Part shown: positions 1 through 8,969 of the stretch, piece by piece
How the letters are laid out: every line of letters starts with the position of its first letter
Position numbering within the stretch: the stretch's first letter is position 1
NCBI GenBank assembly: GCA_963807925.1
Contig: CAWEDP010000004.1
Coordinates: forward strand, 129,632-193,631
Direction: 5' to 3'
DNA from: CAWEDP01 sp963807925
GTDB taxonomy: Bacteria > Acidobacteriota > Vicinamibacteria > Vicinamibacterales > CAVVIG01
DNA: 64,000 bases
The notes under the pieces: model-generated
What the model was told of the DNA's origin: nothing
Seen by the model: the letters and a program-made list of their open reading frames with translations, nothing else
Databases searched by the model: none
Program-made: the position numbers and the translations under genes

Positions 1-1
1 C

Positions 2-538
2 GCCTACCTGCTCTTCGCCGCGGGCCTGTTCAACGCGTCGCTGTTCGCCGCGTCGATCCTGCCGATCTCTACGGCCTACGCCGTGTGCGAAGGGCTCGGG
101 TTCGAATCGGGCCTGGACAAGCGGTTCCATGAGGCGCCGGTCTTCTACTGGCTCTATACGCTGCTCATCGTGCTCGGGGCGGGCGTGCTGCTGGTGCCGC
201 GGCTGCCGCTCGTCTACGTCAGCGTGCTCTCCCAGGTCACCAATGGCGTCGTCCTGCCGCTCGTGCTCGTGTTCATGCTGCTGCTCACCAACGATCGCGA
301 GCTGATGGGCGAACACACCAACTCCCGCTGGTACAACGTGGTCGCCTGGGCGACGGTGGGGGTGATGATTGGACTGACCTTCGCCATGCTCGTCGCGCAG
401 GCGCGGAGCGGCGACGCCGCCGGCGCGCGGACCCTGGACGCCGCCCACACCGTGTTCGCGCGGAGTGGAACGCCCGCCCCGAGCCGGCCGGCCCCCGGGC
501 CCGAGACTGCAGGCGCCGCCCCGGGGAAAACACGGTAA
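2..538 (+). CDS. NRAMP-family divalent metal transporter, C-terminal part
   Basis: The reading frame is open from the first bases of the window, so the 5' end of the gene lies outside; 178 codons remain. The visible part has about four hydrophobic segments (around residues 1-27, 43-60, 66-84 and 105-122) and the NRAMP-like stretch with ISTAYAVCEGLGFE and LSQVTNGVVLPLVL. NRAMP proteins are proton-coupled importers of Mn2+, Fe2+ or related ions in the inner membrane. The metal-binding DPGN and MPH motifs would be upstream, so substrate cannot be judged. The tail after the last helix is a proline- and alanine-rich cytoplasmic extension. mscL follows after one base. Confidence 0.8.
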   Translation, partial: AYLLFAAGLFNASLFAASILPISTAYAVCEGLGFESGLDKRFHEAPVFYWLYTLLIVLGAGVLLVPRLPLVYVSVLSQVTNGVVLPLVLVFMLLLTNDRELMGEHTNSRWYNVVAWATVGVMIGLTFAMLVAQARSGDAAGARTLDAAHTVFARSGTPAPSRPAPGPETAGAAPGKTR

Positions 539-539
539 T

Positions 540-995
540 ATGACGCGCATGTGGAAAGAATTCCGAGAGTTCATCGCGCGGGGCAACGTCATCGATCTCG
601 CGGTCGCAGTCATCGTCGGCGCCGCGTTCGGGAGGATTACGACGTCGCTCGTCGAAGGCGTCCTGATGCCGCCTATCGGCTTGCTGATCGGGCGTGTGGA
701 TTTTTCGAGCCTGTTCTACGTCCTCGACGCCTCCAAGGGCGTCCCCGCATCGATTGCAGACGCAAAGGCCAAGGGCATCCCCGTCATCGCGTACGGCGCG
801 TTCCTGAACGACGTCATCAACTTCCTCATCATTGCGTTCGTGGTGTTCCTGCTGGTCAAGGCGGTCAACCGTCTCAAGAGCGCGCAGGAAGCCCCGGCCG
901 CGGCGGCGACCACCAAGGAGTGTCCGTATTGTCTGTCGACGATTCCGCTGCACGCGTCGCGGTGCCCGGGTTGCACGTCGCAGCTCACCGCGTAG
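540..995 (+). CDS. mscL: Large-conductance mechanosensitive channel MscL with C-terminal zinc ribbon
   Basis: MscL forms a homopentameric inner-membrane pore that opens under membrane tension and releases solutes during osmotic downshock. The 151-residue product starts with an N-terminal amphipathic helix (MWKEFREFIARGNVIDLAVA), then TM1 with VIVGAAFGRI, a periplasmic loop of about 40 residues, and TM2 with FLNDVINFLIIAFVVFLLVK. After TM2 the usual cytoplasmic helix is followed by a CPYC...CPGC ribbon at about residues 128-147, a variant tail seen in some MscL proteins. Start: ATG at 540, one base after the upstream stop; an in-frame ATG at 549 is also possible. The tight spacing suggests cotranscription with the upstream transporter. 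Confidence 0.93.
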   Translation: MTRMWKEFREFIARGNVIDLAVAVIVGAAFGRITTSLVEGVLMPPIGLLIGRVDFSSLFYVLDASKGVPASIADAKAKGIPVIAYGAFLNDVINFLIIAFVVFLLVKAVNRLKSAQEAPAAAATTKECPYCLSTIPLHASRCPGCTSQLTA

Positions 996-1008
996 TCGGC
1001 AATCGTCG

Positions 1009-1038
1009 TTGACAACCGCTTTTGGCCGGAGCTACCAT
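1009..1038 (+). promoter_or_regulatory. Sigma-70-like promoter upstream of the lipoprotein gene
   Basis: A perfect TTGACA at 1009-1014 is followed after 18 bases by TACCAT at 1033-1038, about 100 bases before the ATG at 1137. The T-A-N-N-N-T form of the -10 also occurs in other candidate promoters of this window (TAAGCT at 26584, TAGCGT at 62534). Confidence 0.5.
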
Positions 1039-1136
1039 TTTTTCATCCGCGCCATTGAGAGACCTGCGTGTTCCTCCTCTCCGGGGACCCGAGTTCCCGT
1101 CGGGCCAGCGTGTGCGGGCCTGACGCGATTCGGCCT

Positions 1137-2211
1137 ATGAAGAAGCGTCTTGTCGCAGTCCTCGGGGCGAGCCTCGTCGGGGCGTGCGGCAGCAGCAACA
1201 GCCCCTCGACCCCGAGCGCGTCTCTGAGCGCGCCGGTTCCGGTGAGCCCCGTCGACGCCACGCAGTTCCGTAACGCCGACCAGCCGCTGCTCTTGATCGT
1301 CCAGAACGCGCCGGCAGACCAGAGCGGGACGACGACCTACACCTTCGAGGTCGCGACCGATTCAGCGTTCGCGGCCAGGGTGCAAAGCAGGGACGGCGTC
1401 GCGGAGGGCACCGGTGGACAGACCAGCGTGCGGCTCGATCCGCTGCCTGACGCCCGGGACTACTTCTGGCGCGCGCGCGCGCAGCGAGGCGGCACGATCG
1501 GTGCCTTCAGCCCCCCGTTGAGGTTCACGGTGGGGCCCGGCATCCTCCTCTCGGCCCCGATGCCGATTTCTCCGCTGACCGGCGCGCAGGCCGCTGTTTA
1601 CCGCCCGACCTTCACCGTGTCCAACGCTGTTCGGCAGGGACCGCCTGGCCTCACGATCTACCTGTTCGAAATCGCGTCCAACGCCGCCTTCAGCCCCGTC
1701 GTGGCCGGCGGCACGGTTCCGGAAGGATTGACGGGCCAGACGTCGTTCACCTCGACGGTCGATCTAGCCGGCGGATCGACGCTGTTCTGGCGCGCCTCGG
1801 CGATGGATCAGGCCAGCGGCACGACGAGCCCGCCCAGCGCCGCCCAGAGCTTTGCCTCCGCCATCCGCACGCAGCAGGCCGATCTGGCCGTCCAGCTCGG
1901 CGCCGTCCTCTGGTCTGGCGCTCAGCCGGGCGGCGGCAACGGCCACGCGACTCTTGGCGACAACTGGCAGGTGCAGACGCTCTATCACGCCCCGAGCGGC
2001 ACGACTTTCGTCAGCCCGACGCTCGAGGAGCTTCGGCTGTTCGACCTCATGGACCGCGGAATGAGCCCGCAGGGCGCGATCGACTGGCTGCGGACGAACG
2101 GCTATCCGACCGTGGCGCAGTACTACCCGAACGTCCAGGTGATTGGCATTCCGTACCAGGTACATGGCGTTCATCAACGGCAGGTGGGACCTGGTGCTGC
2201 GGCTCGAGTAG
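1137..2211 (+). CDS. Lipoprotein with two fibronectin-like repeats, frameshifted near its 3' end
   Basis: The N-terminus MKKRLVAVLGASLVGACGSS is a lipoprotein signal with a lipobox ending at Cys17. Two similar beta-rich modules follow (about residues 32-135 and 140-240); each begins with a P-x-SP motif and ends with YFWRARA or LFWRASA, resembling fibronectin-III or Ig-like domains. A C-terminal region of about 110 residues includes a helical LEELRLFDLMDRGMSPQGAI stretch. At about 2160 the frame runs on through CAG GTA CAT into low-quality sequence, whereas removing one G gives a plausible ending MAFINGRWDLVLRLE and a TAG at 2209-2211. I therefore end the gene there. The longer open frame beyond it only shadows the next gene. 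A cell-surface role is inferred. Confidence 0.6.
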
Positions 2212-2235
2212 CCGCTGAACCTCCCCGGCAGACGC

Positions 2236-2607
2236 ATGCTGACGACTACGGTCACCGCCTTGAGCTGGTCGTGGATCCTGGTGATGGCCGTCGGTCCGCC
2301 GCTCGTCGGCCTGCTCGTCGCCTACCCGATCTGGCAGGCCCGGCAGCCGATCCTCGGGAATCTGACGGGATCGCTCGTGATCTTCGGGTCGGCGCTCGCG
2401 CTGATCGTGCGCGAGTCGATCGACCTGAACCGCCTGACCGCGCGGTGTCTCGAGGCGGGGTACACCTGCTGGCCGGATCCGAGCGCCTTCGCGCGCTTCG
2501 CGATTTACGCGTCGGTCGGCCTCATCGAGGTCTTCGCGCTGTTCAGCTACAGCCTGCGCGTCGAGCGGAAGATTCGCCGGCGCGGCTACGCGCCCGAGTG
2601 GCGGTAG
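2236..2607 (+). CDS. Small membrane protein of unknown function
   Basis: The 123-residue product has three hydrophobic segments, at about residues 8-30, 42-58 and 88-105, and a basic C-terminus (RVERKIRRRGYAPEWR). It contains two cysteines in a loop (CLEAGYTC) that could face the periplasm. It begins 24 bases after the corrected end of the lipoprotein gene, so the two may be cotranscribed. I do not recognise a family. It ends six bases before the convergent DUF5996 gene. Confidence 0.7.
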   Translation: MLTTTVTALSWSWILVMAVGPPLVGLLVAYPIWQARQPILGNLTGSLVIFGSALALIVRESIDLNRLTARCLEAGYTCWPDPSAFARFAIYASVGLIEVFALFSYSLRVERKIRRRGYAPEWR

Positions 2608-2613
2608 CCGGGC

Positions 2614-3519
2614 TCAAGGAGTCGGCGAGCGGCGCTCGAGGGCGGCGCGGTCCCACCCGGCCAGCGTCGCGGCGGCGTCGTAGGTCGAGTCGATGAATGC
2701 CGCGATCGCCTGCTCGGGCGATCGCGCCGTCCGCACCGCCTCGTACGGCAGGATGAATTCGCCGAGATCGCGGTGATAGAACGCCTCGCCCGGATCGACG
2801 CCCGCGTCCTTCAATCCGGCCGGCTCCGGAGCGGCGTACGCGTAGAAGGCCGGCTCGGGCAGCGCCGGCGCGGTGCCGGGCCAGAAGCCGTGGCTGATCA
2901 CTTCGTGAGAATACGCCTCCTGCATGAATGCCGGACCCTGGCGGGGCGGCGCGCGCCGGCCCGAGAAGCGCGTAACCGCCAGATCGAAGCTGCCCCAGAA
3001 GAAATGGACCGGGCTGCATTTGCCGGTGAAGGCGGACCGGGACCGCGTGAACACGCGATCGACGCGGGTGAGGATGCGCCACAGCCGGTTGGCGTATTCC
3101 GGATCGTACGTACGGTGCACGGTGTCGGCGTCGAACCGGACCGGCGACGCGATTTCGACCGGCATCGGCCAGATGCTCACGGCGATCGACATGTCTCCGA
3201 GGAGCGCCATCACGTCGCGGTAGAAGTCCGCCACGGAGCGGGGGCCGAGGGCGAGCTCGCGCGTGTCGCCGTCCGAGGCGCGGACGACGAGCCGATGATC
3301 GACGAAGTCGAACTCGATGGTGAAGGCGCGCTCATCGTGCGGAAGGAGGCGCGTGGAGAGGCCGCGCGCGGTCGCGTGCAGCGCGACGCCCCAGCCGTGA
3401 TTGATCGGCGGCATCTGCGCGAGCGCCACTTTGCCGGCGATCTGCGTCCACATGTGAAGCGTGGCGTAGGTGTCCTTCCACGCCTCGAGCGGGAGCGGCG
3501 GCCACAGATCCTCGGACAT
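2614..3519 (-). CDS. DUF5996 family protein
   Basis: This 301-residue cytoplasmic protein starts MSEDLWPPLPLEAWKDT and continues with TLHMWTQIAGKVALAQMPP, a typical beginning of the DUF5996 family. Other conserved-looking parts are VHFFWGSFDLAVTRFSGR and the C-terminal GEFILPYEAV. The family has no established biochemical role. The start at 3519 is preferred over the ATG ten codons upstream because GGAGGG lies six bases before it. It is the last gene of the minus-strand run from boxC, 43 bases after the aldehyde dehydrogenase, so it is probably expressed with the box genes; a role in aromatic degradation is not established. Confidence 0.8.
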   Translation of the reverse strand: MSEDLWPPLPLEAWKDTYATLHMWTQIAGKVALAQMPPINHGWGVALHATARGLSTRLLPHDERAFTIEFDFVDHRLVVRASDGDTRELALGPRSVADFYRDVMALLGDMSIAVSIWPMPVEIASPVRFDADTVHRTYDPEYANRLWRILTRVDRVFTRSRSAFTGKCSPVHFFWGSFDLAVTRFSGRRAPPRQGPAFMQEAYSHEVISHGFWPGTAPALPEPAFYAYAAPEPAGLKDAGVDPGEAFYHRDLGEFILPYEAVRTARSPEQAIAAFIDSTYDAAATLAGWDRAALERRSPTP

Positions 3520-3562
3520 CGGAGCCCTCCACCTGCCGTCGGCTTGCACGACGGCAGGCGCG

Positions 3563-5005
3563 TTACGGATTGAGATCCACCCAGACCGACTTCAGCTGTG
3601 TGTAGTGCTCGAGCGCGGCGGCGCCCATCTCGCGGCCGAACCCGCTGTGCTTGTACCCACCGAACGGCGCCGCCGTGTCGTAGACGTTGTACGTGTTGAT
3701 CCAGACGGTGCCGGCCTGCAGCCGCCGCGCGACCTGGTGCGCCTTCTTGACGTCGCGCGTCCAGACCGCCGCCGCCAGCCCGTAGCTGCTGTCGTTCGCC
3801 CGGGCGATGGCTTCCTCGACGTCCGCGAAGTCGATCGTCGCCAGCACCGGCCCGAAGATCTCTTCGCGCGCGATCGTCATCTCCGGCGTCACGCCGCCGA
3901 ACACCGTCGGCTGCAGAAAGTAGCCCTTGCCGGTCCCGATGTCCGCCCGCGCGCCGCCGGCGAGCAGCGTCGCCCCTTCCTGCCGCGCGGTCTCGATGTA
4001 ATGGAGATCGCGGTCGAGCTGAGCCCTCGACGCGATGGCGCCAAGCCGCGTCTTCGGATCCATCGGATCGCCGGGCGCCATCTTCCGCGCCCGCGCGACC
4101 ACCTTCTCGAGGAATTCGTCGCGGATGGACCGGTCGACGAGAAGACGCGATCCGGCCGCGCACACCTCGCCTTTGCCGTAGAAGATGCCGGTCGTGGCGC
4201 CGCGGACCGCGCGGTCGAGGTCGGCGTCCGCAAACACGATGTTGGGCGATTTGCCGCCGAGCTCGAGCGTGATGCGCTTCAGCGTGTCGGCCGCGCCGCG
4301 CATGATGTGCCGGCCGGTGGCGGTGTCGCCGGTGAACGCGATCTTGTCGAGGCCCGGGTGCGAGACGATCGCCTCGCCGAGCGTCGCCCCCGGACCGGTC
4401 AGCACGTTCAGGACCCCCGGCGGAAAGCCGGCCGCCGCCGCCAGGTCGGCCAGGGCGAGCGCGGTGAGCGGCGTCTGGCTGGCCGGCTTGACGATGACCG
4501 TGTTGCCGCATGCCAGCGCGGGCGCAACCTTCCACGCCGTCAGCAGCAGCGGGAAGTTCCAGGGAACGATCGCGGCGACGACGCCGACCGGCTCGCGAAG
4601 CGTGTAGGTGAAGTACTGGCCGCTGACGGGAATCGTATCGCCGTGGACCTTGTCGGCCCAGCCCGCGTAGTACTGGAAGCATTCGGCGGCCGCCGGCACC
4701 TCGACGTGGCGCGACTCGAAGATCGGCTTGCCGTTGTGCAGCGTCTCGAGCCGCGCGATCGCGTCGGCGTTGGCCAGCAGCCCGTCGCCGAGGGCCCACA
4801 GCAGACGGCCGCGTTGACGCGCCGGCATCCGCCCCCATGGACCGTCGAGCGCCGCGCGCGCCGCGGCGGCCGCGGCGTCGAGATCGGCCGACCCGGCCGA
4901 CGCCACGCGCGCTATCGTCTCCTCCGTCGCAGGGTTGATCACGTCCAGCGTCGCGCCGGACGCCGCATCGCACCACTGGTTGTTGATGAAGAGCTGGTCG
5001 CGCAC
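3563..5005 (-). CDS. NAD(P)-dependent aldehyde dehydrogenase
   Basis: This is a 480-residue member of the aldehyde dehydrogenase superfamily, which oxidises aldehydes to acids with NAD(P)+. The Rossmann part carries VPWNFPLLL and KPASQTPLTAL; FTGDTATGRHI replaces the usual FTGS motif. The general base is Glu248 (LELGGKSPN) and the nucleophile is Cys282 (GKGEVCAAGSR). The C-terminal part has EEIFGPVLA and PFGGYKHSGFGREMG. It most resembles the betaine and hydroxymuconic semialdehyde dehydrogenase group. Position in the box operon suggests a BoxD-like role (3,4-dehydroadipyl-CoA semialdehyde dehydrogenase), but that is inferred from location only. The start is GTG with a weak ribosome site. Confidence 0.88.
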   Translation of the reverse strand: MRDQLFINNQWCDAASGATLDVINPATEETIARVASAGSADLDAAAAAARAALDGPWGRMPARQRGRLLWALGDGLLANADAIARLETLHNGKPIFESRHVEVPAAAECFQYYAGWADKVHGDTIPVSGQYFTYTLREPVGVVAAIVPWNFPLLLTAWKVAPALACGNTVIVKPASQTPLTALALADLAAAAGFPPGVLNVLTGPGATLGEAIVSHPGLDKIAFTGDTATGRHIMRGAADTLKRITLELGGKSPNIVFADADLDRAVRGATTGIFYGKGEVCAAGSRLLVDRSIRDEFLEKVVARARKMAPGDPMDPKTRLGAIASRAQLDRDLHYIETARQEGATLLAGGARADIGTGKGYFLQPTVFGGVTPEMTIAREEIFGPVLATIDFADVEEAIARANDSSYGLAAAVWTRDVKKAHQVARRLQAGTVWINTYNVYDTAAPFGGYKHSGFGREMGAAALEHYTQLKSVWVDLNP

Positions 5006-5102
5006 GTCTCAGAATCCCTGGGTCACAGCGTACTCGGTCCGGCGGGGGCGGGGCGTCCGATCGACGGCTTCGCCCGACGGCCCTGGTGGTGACCCGGTTC
5101 GG

Positions 5103-5801
5103 TCACCCGGCCGTCTCGCCAGGCCGCAACTCCAGGACCTGCACGCCGGTCGGCGCGAGGAGCGTCCGCAGCCGATCCGGCGTCCCCGTGAGCTCGGGGA
5201 AGGTGCCGTAGTGCATCGGAACGACCTGTCGCGCCCCGACGAGCTCGCACGCCCTGGCCGCCTGGTCGGGGCCCATCGTGTAGATGTCGCCAATCGGCAG
5301 GAACGCGATCGACGGCCGATACAGCTCGCCGATGAGCCGCATGTCGCCGAAAAGCGCGGTGTCGCCGGCGAAATAGATCGTGAGGCCGTCTTCGAACCGG
5401 ATCACGTAGCCGCACGGCTGGCCGGCGTACTGGTGGCGCCCGTCCTCCTCGACCGAGCTGCTGTGCACGGCGGGCACCATGGTGATCGCCATGCCGCCGA
5501 TATGCAGAGTGCCGCCATGATTCATTCCGGTCACCAACAGCAGCCCCTTCCGCCGGAACCACGCCGCCAGCTCGAACGGCGCGATGACGCGCGCGGCGGT
5601 TGCCCGTGCCACAGGGACCGCGTCGGCCGCGTGGTCGTCGTGACCGTGGGTAATCAGCATCAGATCCAGCGCCGCGATCTTCCTTGCGTCCTCAGGACAG
5701 GACGGGTTGCTGGCAAGCCACGGATCGATCAGGAGTCGCTTGCGGCCGGGCGACAGGAACAGGAACGTCGAATGGCCCAGCCACGTGAAGCGCAGAGACA
5801 T
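5103..5801 (-). CDS. UPF0173 family metal-dependent hydrolase
   Basis: This is a 232-residue metallo-beta-lactamase-fold protein without a signal peptide, matching the UPF0173/YtkL type in length. The N-terminal WLGHSTFLF and LIDPWLASNP motifs are followed by the metal-binding THGHDDH, then VPAVHSSS, the FAGDTALFGDM aspartate motif and a final VVPMHYGTFPELTG histidine. All expected metal ligands are present. Family members are predicted hydrolases with unknown natural substrates. It lies 46 bases after boxB and 97 before the aldehyde dehydrogenase, so it is likely part of the box transcript. A role on CoA-thioester or lactone intermediates is possible but unproven. Confidence 0.87.
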   Translation of the reverse strand: MSLRFTWLGHSTFLFLSPGRKRLLIDPWLASNPSCPEDARKIAALDLMLITHGHDDHAADAVPVARATAARVIAPFELAAWFRRKGLLLVTGMNHGGTLHIGGMAITMVPAVHSSSVEEDGRHQYAGQPCGYVIRFEDGLTIYFAGDTALFGDMRLIGELYRPSIAFLPIGDIYTMGPDQAARACELVGARQVVPMHYGTFPELTGTPDRLRTLLAPTGVQVLELRPGETAG

Positions 5802-5847
5802 GGGGTGGCGTGATGCGATGTGGTGCTGGGTGCGGCGAACGACTCGC

Positions 5848-7266
5848 CTACTCCCCGGTCCGCACGTACTCGAACCCGATCGACTGGTGATGGATCCCGC
5901 GGCGCGGCGGCGCGATGTAGTTCGCGAACCGGCCGGGCTCGAACACCGGGTCGGCCATGATGCTGAGCAGGTACGCGTGGTCTTCGTCGGACGGCAGCCA
6001 CTCGCAACGGCGCCGGCGCCACTCGTCAGAGGGCACCGGCAGGCCGGTCGGATCGAAACACAACCCCGCGTACATGCCGATGCGCCGATTGAACTTGCGA
6101 TCGGGCAGCCGCAGGCGATCGGCCACGCCGTGGCGCTCGAGAATCCGGTTCCATCGGTCGACGCCGGCGCGGCAGTCCTCGACGTACCAGTCGCGCAGCA
6201 CCTCGTTCATGGCGTTGCGCATCGGCACCTGACGCGTCACGAGGCGATCGCCGTCGATGAACTCCATCGGATACGCCGCCTCCCTCAGGAGATGATCCTC
6301 GAACTGCTCCTCCCTGGCGCGTCCTTTCAGCCCGTTGGCGAAGTACGAGGCGGCGTTGCTCGACACTTCGCCGCCGTGAAGGTCGAGGCTCAGGCTGAAC
6401 CAGAGATTCAGATGCTTCTGGATGGTCGGGAGATCGATCCCGCCGAGCGCCCGCACGTCCTCGGAGAATCCGGCTTCGGACATCAGCTGACACGTCCGCT
6501 CCAGGATCCGCGCGACGCCGGTCTCCCCCACGAACATGTGATGCGCTTCTTCGGTGAGCATGAATCGGGTCGTGCGCGACAACGGATCGAGCGAGCTCTC
6601 CGACAACGACATCAGCTGTGACTTGCCGTCGCGATCGGTGAACATCGTGAACATGAAGAAGTCGAGCCAGTTGTCGATCGGCTCGTTGAACGCGTCGAGG
6701 ATGCGCGGCTTGTCGCGATTGCCGCTCTGCCGCTCCAGCAGCTCCTCGGCTTCGTCGCGCCCGTCGCGGCCGAAATAGGAGTGCAGCAGGTACACCATCG
6801 CCCAGAGGTGGCGCCCCTCCTCCACGTTCACCTGAAACAGGTTGCGGAGGTCGTACAGGCTCGGACACCGGCGGCCGAGCCAGCGCTGCTGCTCGACACT
6901 CGCCGGCTCGGTGTCGCCCTGCGTGACGATCAGGCGCCGCAGCGGGTTGCGGAACTCGCCCGGCACCTCCTGCCACACCGGCCGGCCGTAGAGATCGCCG
7001 AACCCGATGCGGCGATCCGCCAGCGGCTCCGCGAGGAAGATGCCCCATCGGTACTCCGGGAGCTTCACGTAATCGAACTGCGCCCACCCCTGCGCGTCGA
7101 CGCTGATGGCCGTGCGGACGTAGACCTGGTGGTACTCCTGGAATCCCTGCGGACCCATGTCGTGCCACCACTGAATGTATTTCGGCTGCCAGTGCTCGAG
7201 CGCACGCTGCAGCCGCCGGTTGCTCGACAGGTTCACGTTGTTGGGAATCCGGTCTGCCGAGATCAT
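5848..7266 (-). CDS. boxB: Benzoyl-CoA 2,3-epoxidase, oxygenase component BoxB
   Basis: BoxB is the diiron oxygenase that epoxidises benzoyl-CoA in the aerobic CoA-dependent benzoate pathway, using electrons from the reductase BoxA. The 472-residue product carries carboxylate and histidine ligands at the positions I recall for characterised BoxB: Glu120, Glu150 and His153 (NVEEGRHLWA), Asp211, Glu240 and His243 (MLTEEAHHMF). The start at 7266 gives MISADRIPNNVNLSSNRRLQ, the usual beginning; the open frame extends upstream but has no homology there. boxC ends 43 bases upstream. No boxA is in the window, so the reductase must be encoded elsewhere or be replaced. Confidence 0.95.
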   Translation of the reverse strand: MISADRIPNNVNLSSNRRLQRALEHWQPKYIQWWHDMGPQGFQEYHQVYVRTAISVDAQGWAQFDYVKLPEYRWGIFLAEPLADRRIGFGDLYGRPVWQEVPGEFRNPLRRLIVTQGDTEPASVEQQRWLGRRCPSLYDLRNLFQVNVEEGRHLWAMVYLLHSYFGRDGRDEAEELLERQSGNRDKPRILDAFNEPIDNWLDFFMFTMFTDRDGKSQLMSLSESSLDPLSRTTRFMLTEEAHHMFVGETGVARILERTCQLMSEAGFSEDVRALGGIDLPTIQKHLNLWFSLSLDLHGGEVSSNAASYFANGLKGRAREEQFEDHLLREAAYPMEFIDGDRLVTRQVPMRNAMNEVLRDWYVEDCRAGVDRWNRILERHGVADRLRLPDRKFNRRIGMYAGLCFDPTGLPVPSDEWRRRRCEWLPSDEDHAYLLSIMADPVFEPGRFANYIAPPRRGIHHQSIGFEYVRTGE

Positions 7267-7309
7267 CGCCTCGCGTCCCTTCGGTGGCGCGGACTGCCGG
7301 TGGCCCTCG

Positions 7310-8959
7310 TCACGTTCTTCTCCAGTCGAACGACGGCCGTCCCTGGTGACCGTACGCCTGGAGCGCGCCGGTCGGACCGACCGCATTGGGGCGTTGAAAG
7401 ATCCAGTTCTGCCATGCCGTGAGGCGCCCGAAGATCTTCGTCTCCATCGTTTCCGGGCCAGCGAACCGGAGGTTCGCCTCGAGGGCCGTCAGCGCGTCGG
7501 GCGACAGCGCCGCGCGCGCCTCGATGCCCTGACGCACCTCGTCGTCCCAATCGAGGTCGTCGGGCGCGAAGGTCACGAGTCCTGCCGCCTCGGCGTCGGC
7601 CGCGCTGAACGGACCGCCGCGCGCGATCAGCTCGCCGACGACCGCCGGCTCCCCCAGAAACCGCGTCTGCAGCCGCGACAACCCGTTGCCCATCGGCAGC
7701 AGTCCGCCGTTCATCGCCGACAGCGAGACGACGTTGCGCTCGTCCGGGTCGTCGAGCATGTAGGAACGATCGGCGGCGAGCGCCAGCTCGAGCAGCGAGC
7801 CGGCGAAGGCCGAACCCGGCTCGACGACCGCGAAGAAGCTGCGGGCGGTCAGGTCGAGCCGCTTCAAGGTCCGCTTCATCAGCAGAGTCACCTCGCGAAC
7901 GGCCCAGTGCGATTGATGATCGGCGAGCGTTCGATCGAGCGCCAGGACCGCTTCGGCGTCGCCGTCGGTGCGGATGATCACGGTGCCGATTTCCGGCTCG
8001 TTCAGCCGCAGGCGCAGCAGCGCATCGTCCAGCTCGCGAAAGGCGCGCAGCGGCCAGAACTGGTCCCCGGCCGCCACGATCGCCTCCGGCGTCGAGGGCT
8101 GCGGCCCGGTGGGCGCGTGAACGGTGAGATCCGCCGTCCGCTTGTGGCGATCGAAGGTCAGGGAGACGGCCGAGTAGGTGACGGCCGCGTCCGCGACGGT
8201 CGGATCGAGCGGCCCCAGCGCGATGCCGGGCCCTCCGGGCCGATCCGATGGTGCCGCGAGCGCCAGGGCTCGCGCCCGCACGGCGTCCGCGAACCGGCTG
8301 GTCGGATACACGGCGTCGACCAGCCCCCAGGCCACGGCTCGGGGGCCCTTGACGCCCTCGACAAGCGTGCTGAAGAAATCCGCACGGTCCCGGCGCACGC
8401 GTCGCTTGTCGACGAGCCGCGTCAGTCCGCCGGTGCCCGGCAATACGCCGAGCAGCGGCACCTCGGGCAGGCTCACCGCCGAATGGCCGTCGTCGACCAG
8501 GAGGATCTCGTCGCAGGCCAGCGCGAGCTCGTACCCGCCGCCCGCGCACGTGCCGTTGACGGCCGCCACGAACCTGAGGCCCGAATGGGCGCTGGCATCC
8601 TCGATGGCGAGCCTCGTCTCGTTGGTGAACTTGCAGAAGTTCACCTTGTCGGCGTGCGTCGCGCGCCGCAGCATCATGATGTTCGCACCGGCGCAGAACA
8701 CACGCGCCTTCCGGCTTTCGATCACGACGCAGCGGACTTCCGGATGCTCGAAGCGGAGGCGCTGCACGGCATCGGCAAGCTCGATGTCGACGCCGAGATC
8801 GTAGGAATTCAACTTCAGGCGGTACTCGGACGAGAGGCCGGCATCCTCGCGGACGTCCATCGCCAGCGTGGCGAGCGCGCCGTCGACGGCGAGCCTCCAA
8901 TGCCGATACCGCTCGGGCGAGGTCTCGAAGGTCAGGGCGGGGGCGGGAGCGTCAGCCAT
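7310..8959 (-). CDS. boxC: 2,3-epoxybenzoyl-CoA dihydrolase (BoxC)
   Basis: BoxC is a crotonase-family enzyme that hydrolytically opens the ring of 2,3-epoxybenzoyl-CoA, giving 3,4-dehydroadipyl-CoA semialdehyde and formate. The 549-residue length fits the family. Two crotonase-like modules are visible: the first with VFCAGANIMMLRRA and NGTCAGGGYELALACDEILL, the second with FAGSLLELALAADRSYML. The C-terminus has METKIFGRLTAWQNWIFQRP, a typical BoxC ending. The start at 8959 (MADAPAPALTFETSPERYRH) is preferred over 9031, which would overlap the TetR gene and the operator. It is the first gene of the box operon and is probably repressed by the divergent TetR protein. Confidence 0.94.
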   Translation of the reverse strand: MADAPAPALTFETSPERYRHWRLAVDGALATLAMDVREDAGLSSEYRLKLNSYDLGVDIELADAVQRLRFEHPEVRCVVIESRKARVFCAGANIMMLRRATHADKVNFCKFTNETRLAIEDASAHSGLRFVAAVNGTCAGGGYELALACDEILLVDDGHSAVSLPEVPLLGVLPGTGGLTRLVDKRRVRRDRADFFSTLVEGVKGPRAVAWGLVDAVYPTSRFADAVRARALALAAPSDRPGGPGIALGPLDPTVADAAVTYSAVSLTFDRHKRTADLTVHAPTGPQPSTPEAIVAAGDQFWPLRAFRELDDALLRLRLNEPEIGTVIIRTDGDAEAVLALDRTLADHQSHWAVREVTLLMKRTLKRLDLTARSFFAVVEPGSAFAGSLLELALAADRSYMLDDPDERNVVSLSAMNGGLLPMGNGLSRLQTRFLGEPAVVGELIARGGPFSAADAEAAGLVTFAPDDLDWDDEVRQGIEARAALSPDALTALEANLRFAGPETMETKIFGRLTAWQNWIFQRPNAVGPTGALQAYGHQGRPSFDWRRT

Positions 8960-8969
8960 GGTTGAAAAA

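Noticed and set aside
2212..2696. C-terminal extension of the lipoprotein frame past 2211
   Set aside because: Sequence becomes Arg-rich and overlaps a membrane-protein gene in another frame; explained by the frameshift at about 2160.
7175..8965. Long plus-strand frame opposite boxC
   Set aside because: Antisense shadow of boxC, with no recognisable domain.
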